NCBI GenBank assembly: GCA_023428245.1
Contig: JAEYYX010000084.1
Span: forward strand, 119,184 to 183,183
Reading direction: 5' to 3'
Source of the DNA: Pseudomonadota bacterium
GTDB taxonomy: Bacteria; Myxococcota_A; Polyangia; Polyangiales; Polyangiaceae
DNA: 64,000 bases
Positions 17,644 to 27,310 of the stretch are shown piece by piece. Every line of letters starts with the position of its first letter. The first letter of the stretch is position 1. The notes under the pieces were generated by a model. The model worked only from the letters and a program-made list of their open reading frames with translations. It had not been told where the DNA came from and did not search any database. Made by a program: the position numbers and the translations under genes.

Positions 17644-19593
17644 TCAATCGACGAAGGTCTTCAGGTCCTTCGAGCGGCTCGAATGGCGCAACTTGCGCAA
17701 TGCCTTGGCCTCGATTTGGCGGATTCGCTCGCGAGTCACCTCAAAATCCTGTCCTACCTCTTCGAGGGTATGGTCGCTCTTCTCGCCGATCCCGAAGCGC
17801 ATACGGAGCACCTTCTCTTCACGCGGTGTGAGCGTGGTCAGGACTTTCCGCGTCTGACCGGAGAGGTTCATGCTGATCACGGCTTCCGCGGGGTTGACGG
17901 CGTTTTTGTCTTCGATGAAGTCACCGAGCAAGCTGTCTTCTTCTTCCCCGATCGGCGTCTCCAGGCTGATCGGCTCCTTTGCGATCTTGAGTACCTTGCG
18001 CACCTTGTCGAGGGGCAGCTCCATCTTCTCTGCGACCTCTTCGGGGGCGGGCTCCCGACCGAGTTCCTGAACGAGCGCACGGGTTGTGCGGATCAGCTTG
18101 TTGATGGTCTCGATCATGTGCACCGGGATGCGAATGGTGCGGGCTTGGTCGGCGATGGCCCGGGTGATGGCCTGTCGGATCCACCAGGTCGCGTAGGTGC
18201 TGAACTTGTAGCCGCGGCGGTACTCAAACTTTTCGACCGCCTTCATGAGTCCGATGTTCCCTTCCTGGATCAGGTCGAGGAACTGGAGCCCGCGGTTCGT
18301 GTACTTCTTTGCGATCGAGACGACGAGCCTCAGGTTCGCCTCCACAAGCTCGGCCTTGGCTTTTTCGGTGCGCCTTTCGGCCTCGGCGATCTCGCGGTTC
18401 GTCTGGAACATCTCCTCGACGGACACGGAGAGGTCGCTTTCGGCGTCGGCGATGATCCGCGCACTCTCGGCGAATTCACGCTCGATGCGTTCGATCTGGG
18501 TGACATGGACGCGGATCTCCGCGGCGAAATCGCGCGCGCGTTCAGGGGAGCTCTGAAGCTCCTTCAGGCGGTCTGCGAGGCGGGTTCGAGCGCAGCCTGT
18601 CAGGCGCTCGAGATCGACCAGCTGGCGTTCAGCCCGGATCACATCCTCGATGCGTCCTTTGAGCCGTGAGATGATGCGCTCCGTCGTACGCCGGTTCAGC
18701 CTCATCTCTTTGAGCGTCGAGATGATCTTGGCGCGAGCGTCCGCCATCACCTCTTCGGCAGCGTCCAGATCACCGCCTGCTTTTCGCGAGGTGACAGCCT
18801 CGGCGAGCTGTCTATCGAGGCGTCTGACCTTCTCGAGCAGGCGTGCGACGCGCTTTTCGGCCTCTTCTTCGTTGAACTCGGCCTCTTCGTCCTCGGCGTC
18901 ACGGACGATCTCTTTGACGCGGATCTTTCCGTCCTTGAGATCCTGGCCGAGGCTGAGCACTTCGGCGACGGTGATCGGACAATGGAGCGCGGCGTCCAAG
19001 ATGGAGTCTTCGCCCTCTTCGATGCGTTTGGCGATCTCGACTTCACCCTCGCGCGTCAAGAGAGCCACAGTGCCCATCTTGCGCAGGTAGATGCGCACAG
19101 GGTCGTGGCTCTTTGTGAGATCGTCGGGAACCGCCTTCTTGTTCGCTGCCGCCTTGGTTTTGGTCGCGGCCGTCTTGCGAGGCGGGGCGCTCACCAAGTC
19201 CACGCCTTCGCGTTCCAGCTCCGTCATGAGCCGCGCCATGGCCGCGCGATCCTTGTACAGGCTGGCCATGGTGGTCTGGATGTCGTCGAAGGTCAGGTAT
19301 CCCTGGGCTTTTCCGCGCTCAATGAGCTCTTCCTGGGCGCCGGGGGCGGTGAAGCTCTGCCCTTCCTGGGGCCATTCTTCGAAGCCGAGGTCGTCGTCGA
19401 ACTCGGGAGCAGAGTCAGGTCCGAGCTCCGGGTTTTCGGCTACCGAGTCCTCTTCGTCGTCCTCCGCGACGGCGCTCGCCTCACGGCCCTCCTCCTCCTC
19501 ATCGGGAGCAGACGTCCGCGTGCGGGGTGCTCGCGCGGCCTGGACCGCTCGAGTCTTGGATGCCTTCGGCTTCTCCGATTTGATCTTTGCCAC
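17644..19593 (-). CDS. rpoD: RNA polymerase primary sigma factor RpoD (sigma-70)
   Basis: 649 residues from a GTG at 19593 with GGGAG just upstream. The core regions are clear: region 1.2 DPVRIYLRKMGTVALLTREG, region 2 with KKYTNRGLQFLDLIQEGNIG and FSTYATWWIRQAITRAIADQ, region 3, and region 4 with EEVGQDFEVTRERIRQIEAK. These recognise the -10 and -35 elements of housekeeping promoters. The acidic Ala/Glu-rich N-terminal part (about 20-70) and the large insert between 1.2 and 2 (about 230-430) are usual for group-1 factors of Proteobacteria and Myxococcota. It lies 33 bp downstream of dnaG on the same strand, the macromolecular-synthesis pairing, with rpsU elsewhere. Confidence 0.96.
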   Translation of the reverse strand: MAKIKSEKPKASKTRAVQAARAPRTRTSAPDEEEEGREASAVAEDDEEDSVAENPELGPDSAPEFDDDLGFEEWPQEGQSFTAPGAQEELIERGKAQGYLTFDDIQTTMASLYKDRAAMARLMTELEREGVDLVSAPPRKTAATKTKAAANKKAVPDDLTKSHDPVRIYLRKMGTVALLTREGEVEIAKRIEEGEDSILDAALHCPITVAEVLSLGQDLKDGKIRVKEIVRDAEDEEAEFNEEEAEKRVARLLEKVRRLDRQLAEAVTSRKAGGDLDAAEEVMADARAKIISTLKEMRLNRRTTERIISRLKGRIEDVIRAERQLVDLERLTGCARTRLADRLKELQSSPERARDFAAEIRVHVTQIERIEREFAESARIIADAESDLSVSVEEMFQTNREIAEAERRTEKAKAELVEANLRLVVSIAKKYTNRGLQFLDLIQEGNIGLMKAVEKFEYRRGYKFSTYATWWIRQAITRAIADQARTIRIPVHMIETINKLIRTTRALVQELGREPAPEEVAEKMELPLDKVRKVLKIAKEPISLETPIGEEEDSLLGDFIEDKNAVNPAEAVISMNLSGQTRKVLTTLTPREEKVLRMRFGIGEKSDHTLEEVGQDFEVTRERIRQIEAKALRKLRHSSRSKDLKTFVD

Positions 19594-19626
19594 TAGCTCC
19601 CTCTCGGTTTTTCCACGAAGTCCCCT

Positions 19627-21495
19627 CTAAGAGGAGCTCCCGTGTCGGGCCCGCGCCCTCTCTTCGAGACTCTTGAGAAGCGACAGCTCTTGCTCGAGGT
19701 TCCCCTCGAGGCGGGCGCGCTCGATATCGACTTTCGTAGATCTTGCCATCCGCGAGTGTTCAGCTTGGAGGAGCTTTCTCAAGTTACCTAGGAGTTCACG
19801 ACGAGCCACCTCGGCAGTCTGGTGAACAGGCGCGGCCAGCCGCGCCCGAGCGAATGGTCGCAACGGTTCGGGCATCTTCGCAAGGGTCTCGTGAAAGTTC
19901 ACTGAATCAGGGTTCTCTTTCGCCCGGGTCAAGACGGCGATGGCGAGGGCTAGGTCACCGTTCATGTGGGGAAAGAACTCTTGAACCTCCTGGTCACCGA
20001 GCAGATCGGGGAAGTCGAGGAGGGCACCGAGCGCGTGGGCCTGGATGCTCCCCGAGGAGAACGCGGATTCGACGGGCCCGGGACGCGCCTCCACAGGGAG
20101 GGACTGTCGAGCGCCCTTCGATGCTGACCCCGCTACGGCTAAAACGATCTTTTGTTTGAGGGCGCGGAAGGTGCGCGCGTCACTGATGCCCAGACTTTCG
20201 GCGAGTCTATCGGCGTGCTGCTCGGCAAGCGCGCGCACCGTCGGATCGGTCTCTTGCGCGATGAGATGGGTGACCTCTTGAATCTTGGCGGCGACGGCTT
20301 GTGAGTCTCCGTGGAGAAGGGCTCCGTCGAGCGACTCAGCGATCAAATAGTCGAGCATGCCCGGGGCGCGTGCGATGACTGCTTCGAGCTGCGCCGGACC
20401 GTCGCTGCGCACGAAGTCGTCGGGATCCTTGCCCGCCGGCAAGCGGGCCACACGAGCGCGCAGACCTGCTTCGAGGCACGGTTCGCGGGCGGCGCGGGTC
20501 GCCTTTTTTCCGGCGCTGTCTCCGTCGAAGAGCACCACCACTTCGGTCGTGAAGCGCCGGACGAGCCGCGCTTGATCGATGGTGAAAGCCGTACCGAGAG
20601 GGGCCACAGCGCTCCTGACGCCCCGCGCATGGAGACTGAGAACGTCGAAGTTGCCTTCGACGAGGATAGTCGGTTGCCCATTTCGAAGAGCGGCGCGCGC
20701 TTGGAACAAGCCGAACACTGTCTCCCGTTTCCGGTAAACCGGTGACTCGGGAGAGTTGATGTACTTGGCGGGAGGTTCCTCGGCGCTGTCGCTCGCTTGC
20801 GGCCGGAGGGCCCGACCGCTGAAGGCTACGATCCGCCCATGGAGATCGTGGACCGCGAACATCAGGCGATGGCGAAAGCGGTCGTAGTGGCCGCTGCCTT
20901 GACGGCGGGGCACGATGAGCCCGGCCGTCTCCGCCGCACGGGGGCTGATTCCAGAGCGAGCCAGGTGTTCGGTGAGCCCGTCCCAGCCCGGCGGCGCATA
21001 GCCGATTCGGAATGAGCGCAGAATTTCGGCCTCGGGTCCTTCGAGCGACAAGCCCCGGCGTTCGAGCTCCTCGCTAGCGTAGGCTCGGTCCGGGTGCTCC
21101 CTGAGCATTTGCTCGAAGAACTGAGCGGCGACGGCGCCCACATTGTAGAGCTCATCTTCCCGCTGCTTCTGAGCTCGCCTCTGTTTTTGCTCCTGGTCGG
21201 AGAGATCATCTTTGACCTCGATGCCGGCTCGCTCACCGAGCCGGCGGACGGCCTCGATGAAGGTGAGGCCCTCGATCTCCATGACGAACTTGATGACGTC
21301 TCCCGACGCCTGGCAGCCGAAGCAGTGGTAAAAACCGCGGTCCTCGTGGACGTGGAAGCTAGGGGTCTTCTCTCCGTGGAAAGGACAGAGTCCAATATAG
21401 CTCCGGCCTCGCCGCTCGAGCTTCACGCTCTCGGCGATGACCTCCCGGATGTTCGAGCGGTCACGGATTCGATCGATGAGTTCAGGGGCGATCAT
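19627..21495 (-). CDS. dnaG: DNA primase DnaG
   Basis: 622 residues. The N-terminal zinc ribbon has CPFH near 37 and CFGC near 58. The catalytic TOPRIM core shows IVEGNFDVLSLHARG-like sequence (TILVEGNFDVLSL), then VVVLFDGDSAGKKATRAARE with the acidic metal-binding residues. The C-terminal 150 residues match a DnaB-helicase-binding region in position but not in obvious sequence. The enzyme makes RNA primers for lagging-strand replication. Length is normal for the family. It is the upstream gene of the dnaG-rpoD pair and is divergent from atpD, separated by 362 bp. Confidence 0.96.
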   Translation of the reverse strand: MIAPELIDRIRDRSNIREVIAESVKLERRGRSYIGLCPFHGEKTPSFHVHEDRGFYHCFGCQASGDVIKFVMEIEGLTFIEAVRRLGERAGIEVKDDLSDQEQKQRRAQKQREDELYNVGAVAAQFFEQMLREHPDRAYASEELERRGLSLEGPEAEILRSFRIGYAPPGWDGLTEHLARSGISPRAAETAGLIVPRRQGSGHYDRFRHRLMFAVHDLHGRIVAFSGRALRPQASDSAEEPPAKYINSPESPVYRKRETVFGLFQARAALRNGQPTILVEGNFDVLSLHARGVRSAVAPLGTAFTIDQARLVRRFTTEVVVLFDGDSAGKKATRAAREPCLEAGLRARVARLPAGKDPDDFVRSDGPAQLEAVIARAPGMLDYLIAESLDGALLHGDSQAVAAKIQEVTHLIAQETDPTVRALAEQHADRLAESLGISDARTFRALKQKIVLAVAGSASKGARQSLPVEARPGPVESAFSSGSIQAHALGALLDFPDLLGDQEVQEFFPHMNGDLALAIAVLTRAKENPDSVNFHETLAKMPEPLRPFARARLAAPVHQTAEVARRELLGNLRKLLQAEHSRMARSTKVDIERARLEGNLEQELSLLKSLEERARARHGSSS

Positions 21496-21857
21496 CGGGC
21501 GGTCGGTTTTTCTCGAAAAGGTGAGGCGAGGGAAGAGGGCGCACTTCGGGGAGGCGAGAGCTGCGGCCTCGGCAGGGAAGTGACCGGAGGATAGGCCGGA
21601 CGGGGCGGAACGTCAGCCTCGCGGTCCAGCACCAGCGGAAGGGCGTCCGCTGTGCCTGCTGAAATTCTTTGAAAGTGACCTTGGCGATCTTCAAAAGCCC
21701 ATGGTAGACGCGGCCCGCGACGAACGGAAAAGGTCGAGCCAGAGTGAGCTCCCGCGCCGAGGAAAATCCGGCCTGAGTCACCGCTCGATCCACGCGCTCT
21801 CCGAGCCGGATCCGTTTGTCGCGAGAAGAGCCTTTCTCCGAACGAACGAGACATACG
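21496..21857. other. 362-bp intergenic region between dnaG and atpD
   Basis: This region must carry divergent promoters for dnaG and atpD. A TTGAAA at 21669-21674 is a weak -35 candidate for the atpD side, but no good -10 follows at proper spacing. Open frames crossing it on both strands are shadows that continue antisense into atpD. Nothing else is recognised. Confidence 0.45.
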
Positions 21858-23300
21858 ATGGAATACGCGGCGAGCTTTGGGAAGATTACGCAAGTCATTG
21901 GTCCGGTGGTCGACGTCGAGTTTCCGCCGGGCAAGTTGCCGCGGATCTTGAACGCTCTCACCGTCACGAACCCGAACATCTCGAATGAACCGAACAACCT
22001 GACCCTCGAGGTTGCGTCGCACCTCGGTCAGTCGACCGTTCGGGCCATCGCGATGGACGCCACAGAGGGTCTCGTCCGAGGGGCGGAGGTCGTCGACACC
22101 GGCGCTCCGATTACCATGCCCGTCGGACCTGCCTGTCTCGGTCGCGTCCTCAACGTTATCGGCAATCCGGTGGACGACGCTGGCCCCGTGAATGCCGAGA
22201 CGCGCTGGCCGATCCACCGCCCCGCTCCTCCCTTCGTCGAGCAGAGCACGAAGGTCGAGATTTTTGAGACGGGCATCAAGGTCATCGACCTTCTCGCTCC
22301 CTACCGAAAGGGCGGAAAGATCGGCCTCTTCGGCGGCGCGGGCGTGGGCAAGACAGTTCTGATCCAGGAGCTCATCAACAACGTGGCGAAGGCCCACGGT
22401 GGTGTGTCCTGCTTCGCGGGCGTCGGCGAGCGTACTCGTGAGGGTAACGACCTCATGCTCGAGATGGCCGAGTCGAAGCTCGAGAGCGGCGAGCCCGTTC
22501 TCTCGAAGACGGCGCTCGTGTTCGGTCAGATGAACGAGCCGCCAGGAGCTCGCGCTCGCGTTGCGCTCAGCGCGCTCACCTGCGCCGAATACTTCCGCGA
22601 CGAGTCAGGCCAAGACGTGCTCCTGTTCGTCGACAACATCTTCCGCTTCACGCAGGCTGGTTCCGAGGTGTCCGCACTTCTCGGCCGTATGCCTTCAGCG
22701 GTGGGCTATCAGCCGACTCTGGCTACCGAGATGGGGGCGCTCCAGGAGCGCATCACCTCGACCACCAAGGGCTCCATCACCTCGGTCCAGGCGATTTACG
22801 TTCCTGCCGACGACTTGACCGACCCCGCGCCGGCGACGACCTTCGCGCATCTTGACGCGACCACGGTGCTCAGCCGCGCGATCTCCGAGCTTGGCATCTA
22901 TCCGGCCGTGGATCCGCTCGACTCGACCTCCACGATGCTCTCGCCCGACATCGTCGGCGAAGAGCACTACAGCGTGGCTCGCCAGGTCCAGCAGACGCTG
23001 CAGAAGTACAAGGACCTTCAGGATATCATTGCGATCCTCGGCATGGACGAGCTCTCTGAGACCGACAAGCTCATCGTGGCGCGCGCTCGAAAGATCCAGC
23101 GCTTCCTCTCGCAGCCCTTCTACGTCGCGAGTCAGTTCACTGGTCTCGCCGGTCAGTACGTCCCGCTGAAGGAGACGATCGCAGGCTTCAAGGAAATCCT
23201 CTCCGGCGCCCTCGATCACCTCCCTGAGCAGGCCTTCTACTTGGTCGGCAACATCGAAATGGCCAAGGCGCGCGCGGCTGAGCTCGCCAAGGTCTCCTGA
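21858..23300 (+). CDS. atpD: F1Fo ATP synthase subunit beta
   Basis: 480 residues from the ATG at 21858; the frame opens 14 codons earlier, but the family starts at the GKITQVIGPVVDVEFPPG strand. Walker A is GGAGVGKT near residue 159, the catalytic GERTREGNDL loop follows, then the Walker B LLFVDNIFRFTQAGSEVS and SLLG-type sequence, and the C-terminal helical DELSETDKL segment. This is the catalytic subunit that makes ATP using the proton gradient at the membrane. atpC follows after 21 bp; the other F1 and Fo genes are not in the window, so the ATP synthase genes are split in this genome. Confidence 0.97.
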   Translation: MEYAASFGKITQVIGPVVDVEFPPGKLPRILNALTVTNPNISNEPNNLTLEVASHLGQSTVRAIAMDATEGLVRGAEVVDTGAPITMPVGPACLGRVLNVIGNPVDDAGPVNAETRWPIHRPAPPFVEQSTKVEIFETGIKVIDLLAPYRKGGKIGLFGGAGVGKTVLIQELINNVAKAHGGVSCFAGVGERTREGNDLMLEMAESKLESGEPVLSKTALVFGQMNEPPGARARVALSALTCAEYFRDESGQDVLLFVDNIFRFTQAGSEVSALLGRMPSAVGYQPTLATEMGALQERITSTTKGSITSVQAIYVPADDLTDPAPATTFAHLDATTVLSRAISELGIYPAVDPLDSTSTMLSPDIVGEEHYSVARQVQQTLQKYKDLQDIIAILGMDELSETDKLIVARARKIQRFLSQPFYVASQFTGLAGQYVPLKETIAGFKEILSGALDHLPEQAFYLVGNIEMAKARAAELAKVS

Positions 23301-23321
23301 TTTTCGAGGAGCACCCATCCC

Positions 23322-23855
23322 TTGAACAACGAGCTCTCGGTTCTCATCACCACCCCTCATGGCGTCCAGCTCAAGCTGATCGCCACGGAGCTCACCGTAC
23401 CGAGCGTGGAGGGCGATTTTGGCGTTCTCCCCGGACATTTGCCGGTCTTGGCGGGGCTCCGCACGGGCATCGTGCGGGCGACGGTTGGCGGCGAGGTGCA
23501 ACAGTTCGCGGTGGGACCTGGCTTTGTGCAGGTCAGTCACGACAGCGCCTCGATCCTCACTGATCGCTTCCTCCGCAAGGACGAGGTAGACGCAGTGGTC
23601 GCGCGGAAGGAGCTCAAAGAAGCGGAAGAGGTGCTCGCCGACATGAGCACCTCGACGCCTCCCGAAGAGCTCTACCCCGCGCTCAGCGCGGCCCGCTGGG
23701 CCGCTGTCTGCCTCGAGCTCTACGGCGACCCCCCGCCCGCGACGGTGACGATGATGCTCGAGACTCGCATGCTTGGGCACGAAGACTACGCTGCCGCGCT
23801 CGCCCAGGCGGAGAGCGAAAGCGAGCCGACCAAGGATGGGGCGAGCGGCGCTTGA
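23322..23855 (+). CDS. atpC: F1Fo ATP synthase subunit epsilon
   Basis: 177 residues from a TTG at 23322, with CGAGGAG 11 bp upstream. The N-terminal beta-sandwich is typical: LSVLITTPHGVQLKLIATEL, VPSVEGDFGVLPGHLPVLAG and GGEVQQFAVGPGFVQVSHDS. The helical C-terminal part is longer than usual (family about 135 residues) and ends in a charged tail of about 20 residues. It couples rotation of the central stalk to the catalytic subunits and can inhibit hydrolysis. It sits directly after atpD and 14 bp before rsmA, suggesting that the three genes are transcribed together. Confidence 0.93.
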   Translation: MNNELSVLITTPHGVQLKLIATELTVPSVEGDFGVLPGHLPVLAGLRTGIVRATVGGEVQQFAVGPGFVQVSHDSASILTDRFLRKDEVDAVVARKELKEAEEVLADMSTSTPPEELYPALSAARWAAVCLELYGDPPPATVTMMLETRMLGHEDYAAALAQAESESEPTKDGASGA

Positions 23856-23869
23856 GCGCGGGTTGACTC

Positions 23870-24721
23870 GTGCTCCCGCCTCCTCGCACGCTCCTCACGC
23901 AATTTGGCCTTCGGCCAAAACACTCGTTTGGCCAAAACTTTCTGAGCGACCCTGGGCTCCTGTCCAAGGTCGCTGCGGCCGTCATCGGTGACGTGAAGCC
24001 CGGGCCCGGTACGCGCATCCTTGAGCTCGGCGCTGGGCTCGGTGCGCTCACGGCATGTTTGCTCGACGCGGGGTTCCTCGTCACGGCGATCGAGCGAGAC
24101 CGCGATCTGATTGGGCCCCTCGGAGAGCTCTTTCAAGAGGCGATCGAGCAAGGCCGGCTGGTGCTCGTCGAAGACGACGCCAAGACCGCGGATTGGCTAG
24201 GTCTGCTCGGCGACGCCGAGACGAAGATCATCGCGGGCAACCTTCCCTACCAGCTGACTGGCCCGCTGCTCGAGAGGACGATTCGCTTTCCGACGCCGAT
24301 CGCTCATGCAGCATTTCTCGTGCAGCGTGAGGTGGCCGATCGCCTCGCAGCGGCCGCAGGGACCGAACACTACGGAGCGCTCAGCGTATTTACGCAGGCG
24401 CGCTTTCGCATCGAACGAGCCGTCTCCCTTGGGGGAGGTGCGTTTTTTCCGCCGCCGCGGGTCAGCTCGATGCTGGTACGGCTGGTGCCGAGACCAGACC
24501 CGATCGAGGAGACGCGCGTCTTTCAGAACCTAGTGAAGGCAGCGTTTCGCGCGCGCCGCAAGACACTCCGCAATGCCTGGAAAGGCCTGTTCCCCGTGGA
24601 GGTAATCGAAGAAGCTGCACCGAAAGAGGGCATCAGCCTCGACGCTCGGGGAGAGACGCTGACGACCGAGCAGTTCGCGAACCTGGCTCGCCGCCTTGAG
24701 GCCCTTGAGAGGGCACCGTGA
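23870..24721 (+). CDS. rsmA: 16S rRNA (adenine1518/1519-N6)-dimethyltransferase
   Basis: 283 residues from a GTG at 23870. The KsgA/RsmA pattern is complete: HSFGQNFLSDPGL near 18-30, the SAM-binding LELGAGLGALT (51-61), the catalytic NLPY motif at 124-127, and FFPPPRVSSMLVRL. The enzyme dimethylates two adjacent adenines in helix 45 of 16S rRNA during 30S maturation, using S-adenosylmethionine. The C-terminal helical domain is complete and length is normal. The next gene starts with a GTG that overlaps this stop (GTGA), so those two are translationally coupled. Confidence 0.95.
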   Translation: MLPPPRTLLTQFGLRPKHSFGQNFLSDPGLLSKVAAAVIGDVKPGPGTRILELGAGLGALTACLLDAGFLVTAIERDRDLIGPLGELFQEAIEQGRLVLVEDDAKTADWLGLLGDAETKIIAGNLPYQLTGPLLERTIRFPTPIAHAAFLVQREVADRLAAAAGTEHYGALSVFTQARFRIERAVSLGGGAFFPPPRVSSMLVRLVPRPDPIEETRVFQNLVKAAFRARRKTLRNAWKGLFPVEVIEEAAPKEGISLDARGETLTTEQFANLARRLEALERAP

Positions 24722-25146
24722 AGGGGCGCCTCCTCGCTCTCACATTCAGCACATGGGTGGCCGTCGCGGTAACCGGAGCCGCTGCCTGTGAGAGAGCGGA
24801 GCAGGACAAGCCGAAAGTTCAAGCGGCTCTAGGAGTTTTTTATGGGGGGCAGGTTCGAGAGCTCTTAGAGCTCGAGGTGGGCCCGCTGCGCCCGACCAGT
24901 CTGGGCTTTCGTCTTACATTCTCCGAGCCTTCCGCCCATGAGCGGCGAGTGCACGCGGAGATCGTGCGGCCGGGGCCGGGGGGCCGCCGCGTCAGCTTGA
25001 GCGACGATTTTTCTGTACCGGGGGGCGAGACCGTATTCGACCGACCGATCCCGGTTCCGCCCGATGCGGATCTCGGAACCTGGAATGTCCGGGTCGAGTG
25101 CGACGGTACTTTGGTCCTGGATCGGGCGATTCGGCTCCGGCGTTGA
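24718..25146 (+). CDS. Small secreted or lipoprotein-like protein, unknown function
   Basis: 142 residues, GTG start overlapping the rsmA stop by 4 bp. An N-terminal hydrophobic segment (LLALTFSTWVAVAVTGAA) ends at AAAC, giving a possible lipobox cysteine at about 24. The mature part is beta-rich: LGFRLTFSEPS, RVHAEIVRPGPGGRRVS, TVFDRPIPVPPDADLG and TWNVRVECDGTLVLDRAI. It looks like an immunoglobulin-like sandwich of the kind used to measure force or to bind partners in envelope proteins, but no family is recognised. It is followed after 58 bp by a TPR protein on the same strand. Its function is unknown. Confidence 0.6.
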   Translation: MKGRLLALTFSTWVAVAVTGAAACERAEQDKPKVQAALGVFYGGQVRELLELEVGPLRPTSLGFRLTFSEPSAHERRVHAEIVRPGPGGRRVSLSDDFSVPGGETVFDRPIPVPPDADLGTWNVRVECDGTLVLDRAIRLRR

Positions 25147-25204
25147 CCTTCTCGCGCTCGGGCAGGCGACTTGGGCGGCGGGGCGGCCCGTTGTAGGCTC
25201 AAGC

Positions 25205-27172
25205 GTGGGCTCTCAATCACCTCGAACCTCTTCGGCCTGGGGTGCGCCCCTGAAGAGCGCTCGCGGTGAGCGGCGCAGTGGCGTGGCTCCGCTCACGTTC
25301 GATGAGCTCGAGCGGCGCCCCGCACTCCCACTTCGACTCGGACTGAGTCGAGGTGGGCTCGGCGTTGAACTGAATCACCCGCTCCAGGTGGGCCCGGTGA
25401 GCGTCGAACAGTTTGAGTGGTCCCTACCAGGGCTCGACTATCCTCTCGACCTCTCGGGAGGCGTGAAGCAGTTCTTGGACCGACGAGGTCTGTTCGAGCG
25501 CGCCGTCGTAAGGCTGCGTCCGAGCGAGCTCGGGCGAGCTTTGTCTGAGCGAGCTCCGACTTTGCTCGGCGAGCCGGCGACTTGTCGCATCCGCGCCTTT
25601 GCGGACGAGGCGATCGTGGCGGTGACCCTTTGGTCCGACTCTGTCGCTCTCGTCTTCGAGTTGGTCTTGGTCTCGGCCGTGGATCTGCGCTGGGTGATCC
25701 ATGGAGCTCGGGGGTTTGGTCTCGATCGCCCGCCCCTCGAGCTCGCAAGCTTTTTTCTTCGTGAGGTGACTGAGCCTCTGGCCGCGGCCGCAAGTCCCCA
25801 TTTCGACGGCCGTTCTCTCTCGTGTGCCCGGTTGCTCGACTCGCTGTCTCTCGAGTTCATGCCGGGTCTCGGCTGCCGGGTTCCAGAAGTTGAAGGGGTA
25901 CAGCTCACGGCGCTCGAGAGCGACAGGGGCGATCTCGTGCTTTCCCTCGAGCGGCACGGCGAACCCTCGAATGTGAGTGGGCTCGCTGTGCGTTTGGCCG
26001 GTTTGGCTGATGCGCTCTTGCCGGGAGATCGCGCGCTTCTTGCGGGTGAGCGAGAGCGTGCACGCGCGCTGTATCTCGAAGCTCTCGAGGACTCACCCAC
26101 CACGCCGGAGATCCTCTTCGAGTTAGCTCAGCTCGACGCCATGGTGGGGGATCGCACCGAATCGGCGCGGCTGCTGCTCGAGCGAGCTCGCGAGCGCCTC
26201 GCACTCCGTGGCGAAACGGATGACCTCGCGCGAGGAGATGATGCTCTCTATAGCGCACTCGAAGCTCAGCTCTTCGAGCGCGCCGGCGTGCGCGAGCGAG
26301 CTCAGGAGCTCTGGCGACGAGCTGCAGAGGGGGAGGGAGATCCTGTCCTCTCAGCTTTGTATCTCGAAAGAGCGGCCGAGCTCACCCATGACTCCGAAGA
26401 GCAGCTCGAGCTGCTCCATCATGCTCTCGAGCGCGCGCCCCAGCTCAAGTCTCCGCGCTGGAAGCGAATCGGCGCCATCTTACAAAAGGACGATCCGCCG
26501 CCTCGAGCGCTTGAGTTCGCTCGCGCCGACGTCGAACAACTGCACGCAGGCGCTCAAGGAAGCGAAGCCAAGGCGACGGTGCTCGAGCGAGCGGCGGAGC
26601 TCTTTGGAGCGCGAGGACACGGCCAAATTGCGATCGCCTGGCTCCGGCAAGCGCTCGTCCTCGATCCTGAGAGGACAAGTACGAAAGTCGCGCTCGGGCA
26701 GAGACTTCTCGACGCCGGACAAGAAGCTCGTGCGGTGGATCTGTTGCGCTCCGTGCTTCGAAAGCTCGAGCCGAGCCGCTCCGCCGAAGGCCAGATCGCT
26801 TTCTCCAATTTCTCTGAGCTCGATCGGGTCCGAGTCCTCCTCGCACGCGGGCTCAGTCTCGGCTTTGAAGAGCACGCAGAGGTGGTTCGTCTCACAGCGA
26901 TGGTGGACTCACGTAGTGAGTATTCTCTCGCCGCGCGCGAGCTTGAGTGGAAGAGCGCGCTTCGGCTCGAGCGCTCGGTTCAGAGACGGGTGCTCTCGCG
27001 ATTGGTGGAGGCGCTCGAGCTCGGATACCTCCCCGGTAGTCCCGAAGAGAAAGAGCGCACGCTCGAGCTTGCGAGGGGGATGCTCGATCATGAAAATGGC
27101 GATCCTCTCTCCGAGTTCAGAGAGCGCTTGCAGCGTTATGTCCACGAGCTTGAGGCCCGCGCCTCACGGTAA
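25205..27172 (+). CDS. TPR-repeat protein (655 aa) with an unrecognised N-terminal domain
   Basis: 655 residues if the GTG at 25205 is used; the frame extends upstream into the preceding gene, where the sequence is only a shadow. The N-terminal half (about 35-280) is a mixed alpha/beta domain (RRPALPLRLGLSRGGLGVEL, FEWSLPGLDYPLDLSGG, LVFELVLVSAVDLRWV) that I do not recognise. The C-terminal half has TPR-like helices: RARALYLEALEDSPTTPEIL, RERAQELWRRAAEGEGD, HGQIAIAWLRQALVLDPER. There is no signal peptide. The helices resemble those of the two giant TPR proteins in composition, and it may be a smaller relative. A hairpin with a T-run follows the stop. Role unknown. Confidence 0.65.
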   Translation: MGSQSPRTSSAWGAPLKSARGERRSGVAPLTFDELERRPALPLRLGLSRGGLGVELNHPLQVGPVSVEQFEWSLPGLDYPLDLSGGVKQFLDRRGLFERAVVRLRPSELGRALSERAPTLLGEPATCRIRAFADEAIVAVTLWSDSVALVFELVLVSAVDLRWVIHGARGFGLDRPPLELASFFLREVTEPLAAAASPHFDGRSLSCARLLDSLSLEFMPGLGCRVPEVEGVQLTALESDRGDLVLSLERHGEPSNVSGLAVRLAGLADALLPGDRALLAGERERARALYLEALEDSPTTPEILFELAQLDAMVGDRTESARLLLERARERLALRGETDDLARGDDALYSALEAQLFERAGVRERAQELWRRAAEGEGDPVLSALYLERAAELTHDSEEQLELLHHALERAPQLKSPRWKRIGAILQKDDPPPRALEFARADVEQLHAGAQGSEAKATVLERAAELFGARGHGQIAIAWLRQALVLDPERTSTKVALGQRLLDAGQEARAVDLLRSVLRKLEPSRSAEGQIAFSNFSELDRVRVLLARGLSLGFEEHAEVVRLTAMVDSRSEYSLAARELEWKSALRLERSVQRRVLSRLVEALELGYLPGSPEEKERTLELARGMLDHENGDPLSEFRERLQRYVHELEARASR

Positions 27173-27205
27173 CTAGCCGTTTCTGTGTGCCGATCATTGA
27201 ATCCT

Positions 27206-27249
27206 GTGCTGACTGATTTTTGACTCAGACTGCACGTAGCGAATTTTTT
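27206..27249 (+). terminator. Intrinsic terminator after the TPR gene
   Basis: An 11-bp imperfect stem (27206-27216 with 27225-27235, two mismatches) lies 34 bp after the stop and is followed at 27244-27249 by a run of six Ts. This fits a rho-independent terminator on the plus strand that ends the rsmA-to-TPR transcription unit. Confidence 0.5.
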
Positions 27250-27310
27250 CTGAACAGGTGCGGGCCTGGGGGTAGGCGGCGCTCCGGACTTTGGAGTATT
27301 GTCGCGGGCC

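Noticed and set aside
21482..21997. Minus-strand frame of 171 residues crossing the dnaG/atpD gap
   Set aside because: Extends antisense into atpD, has no recognised motif and no start signal.
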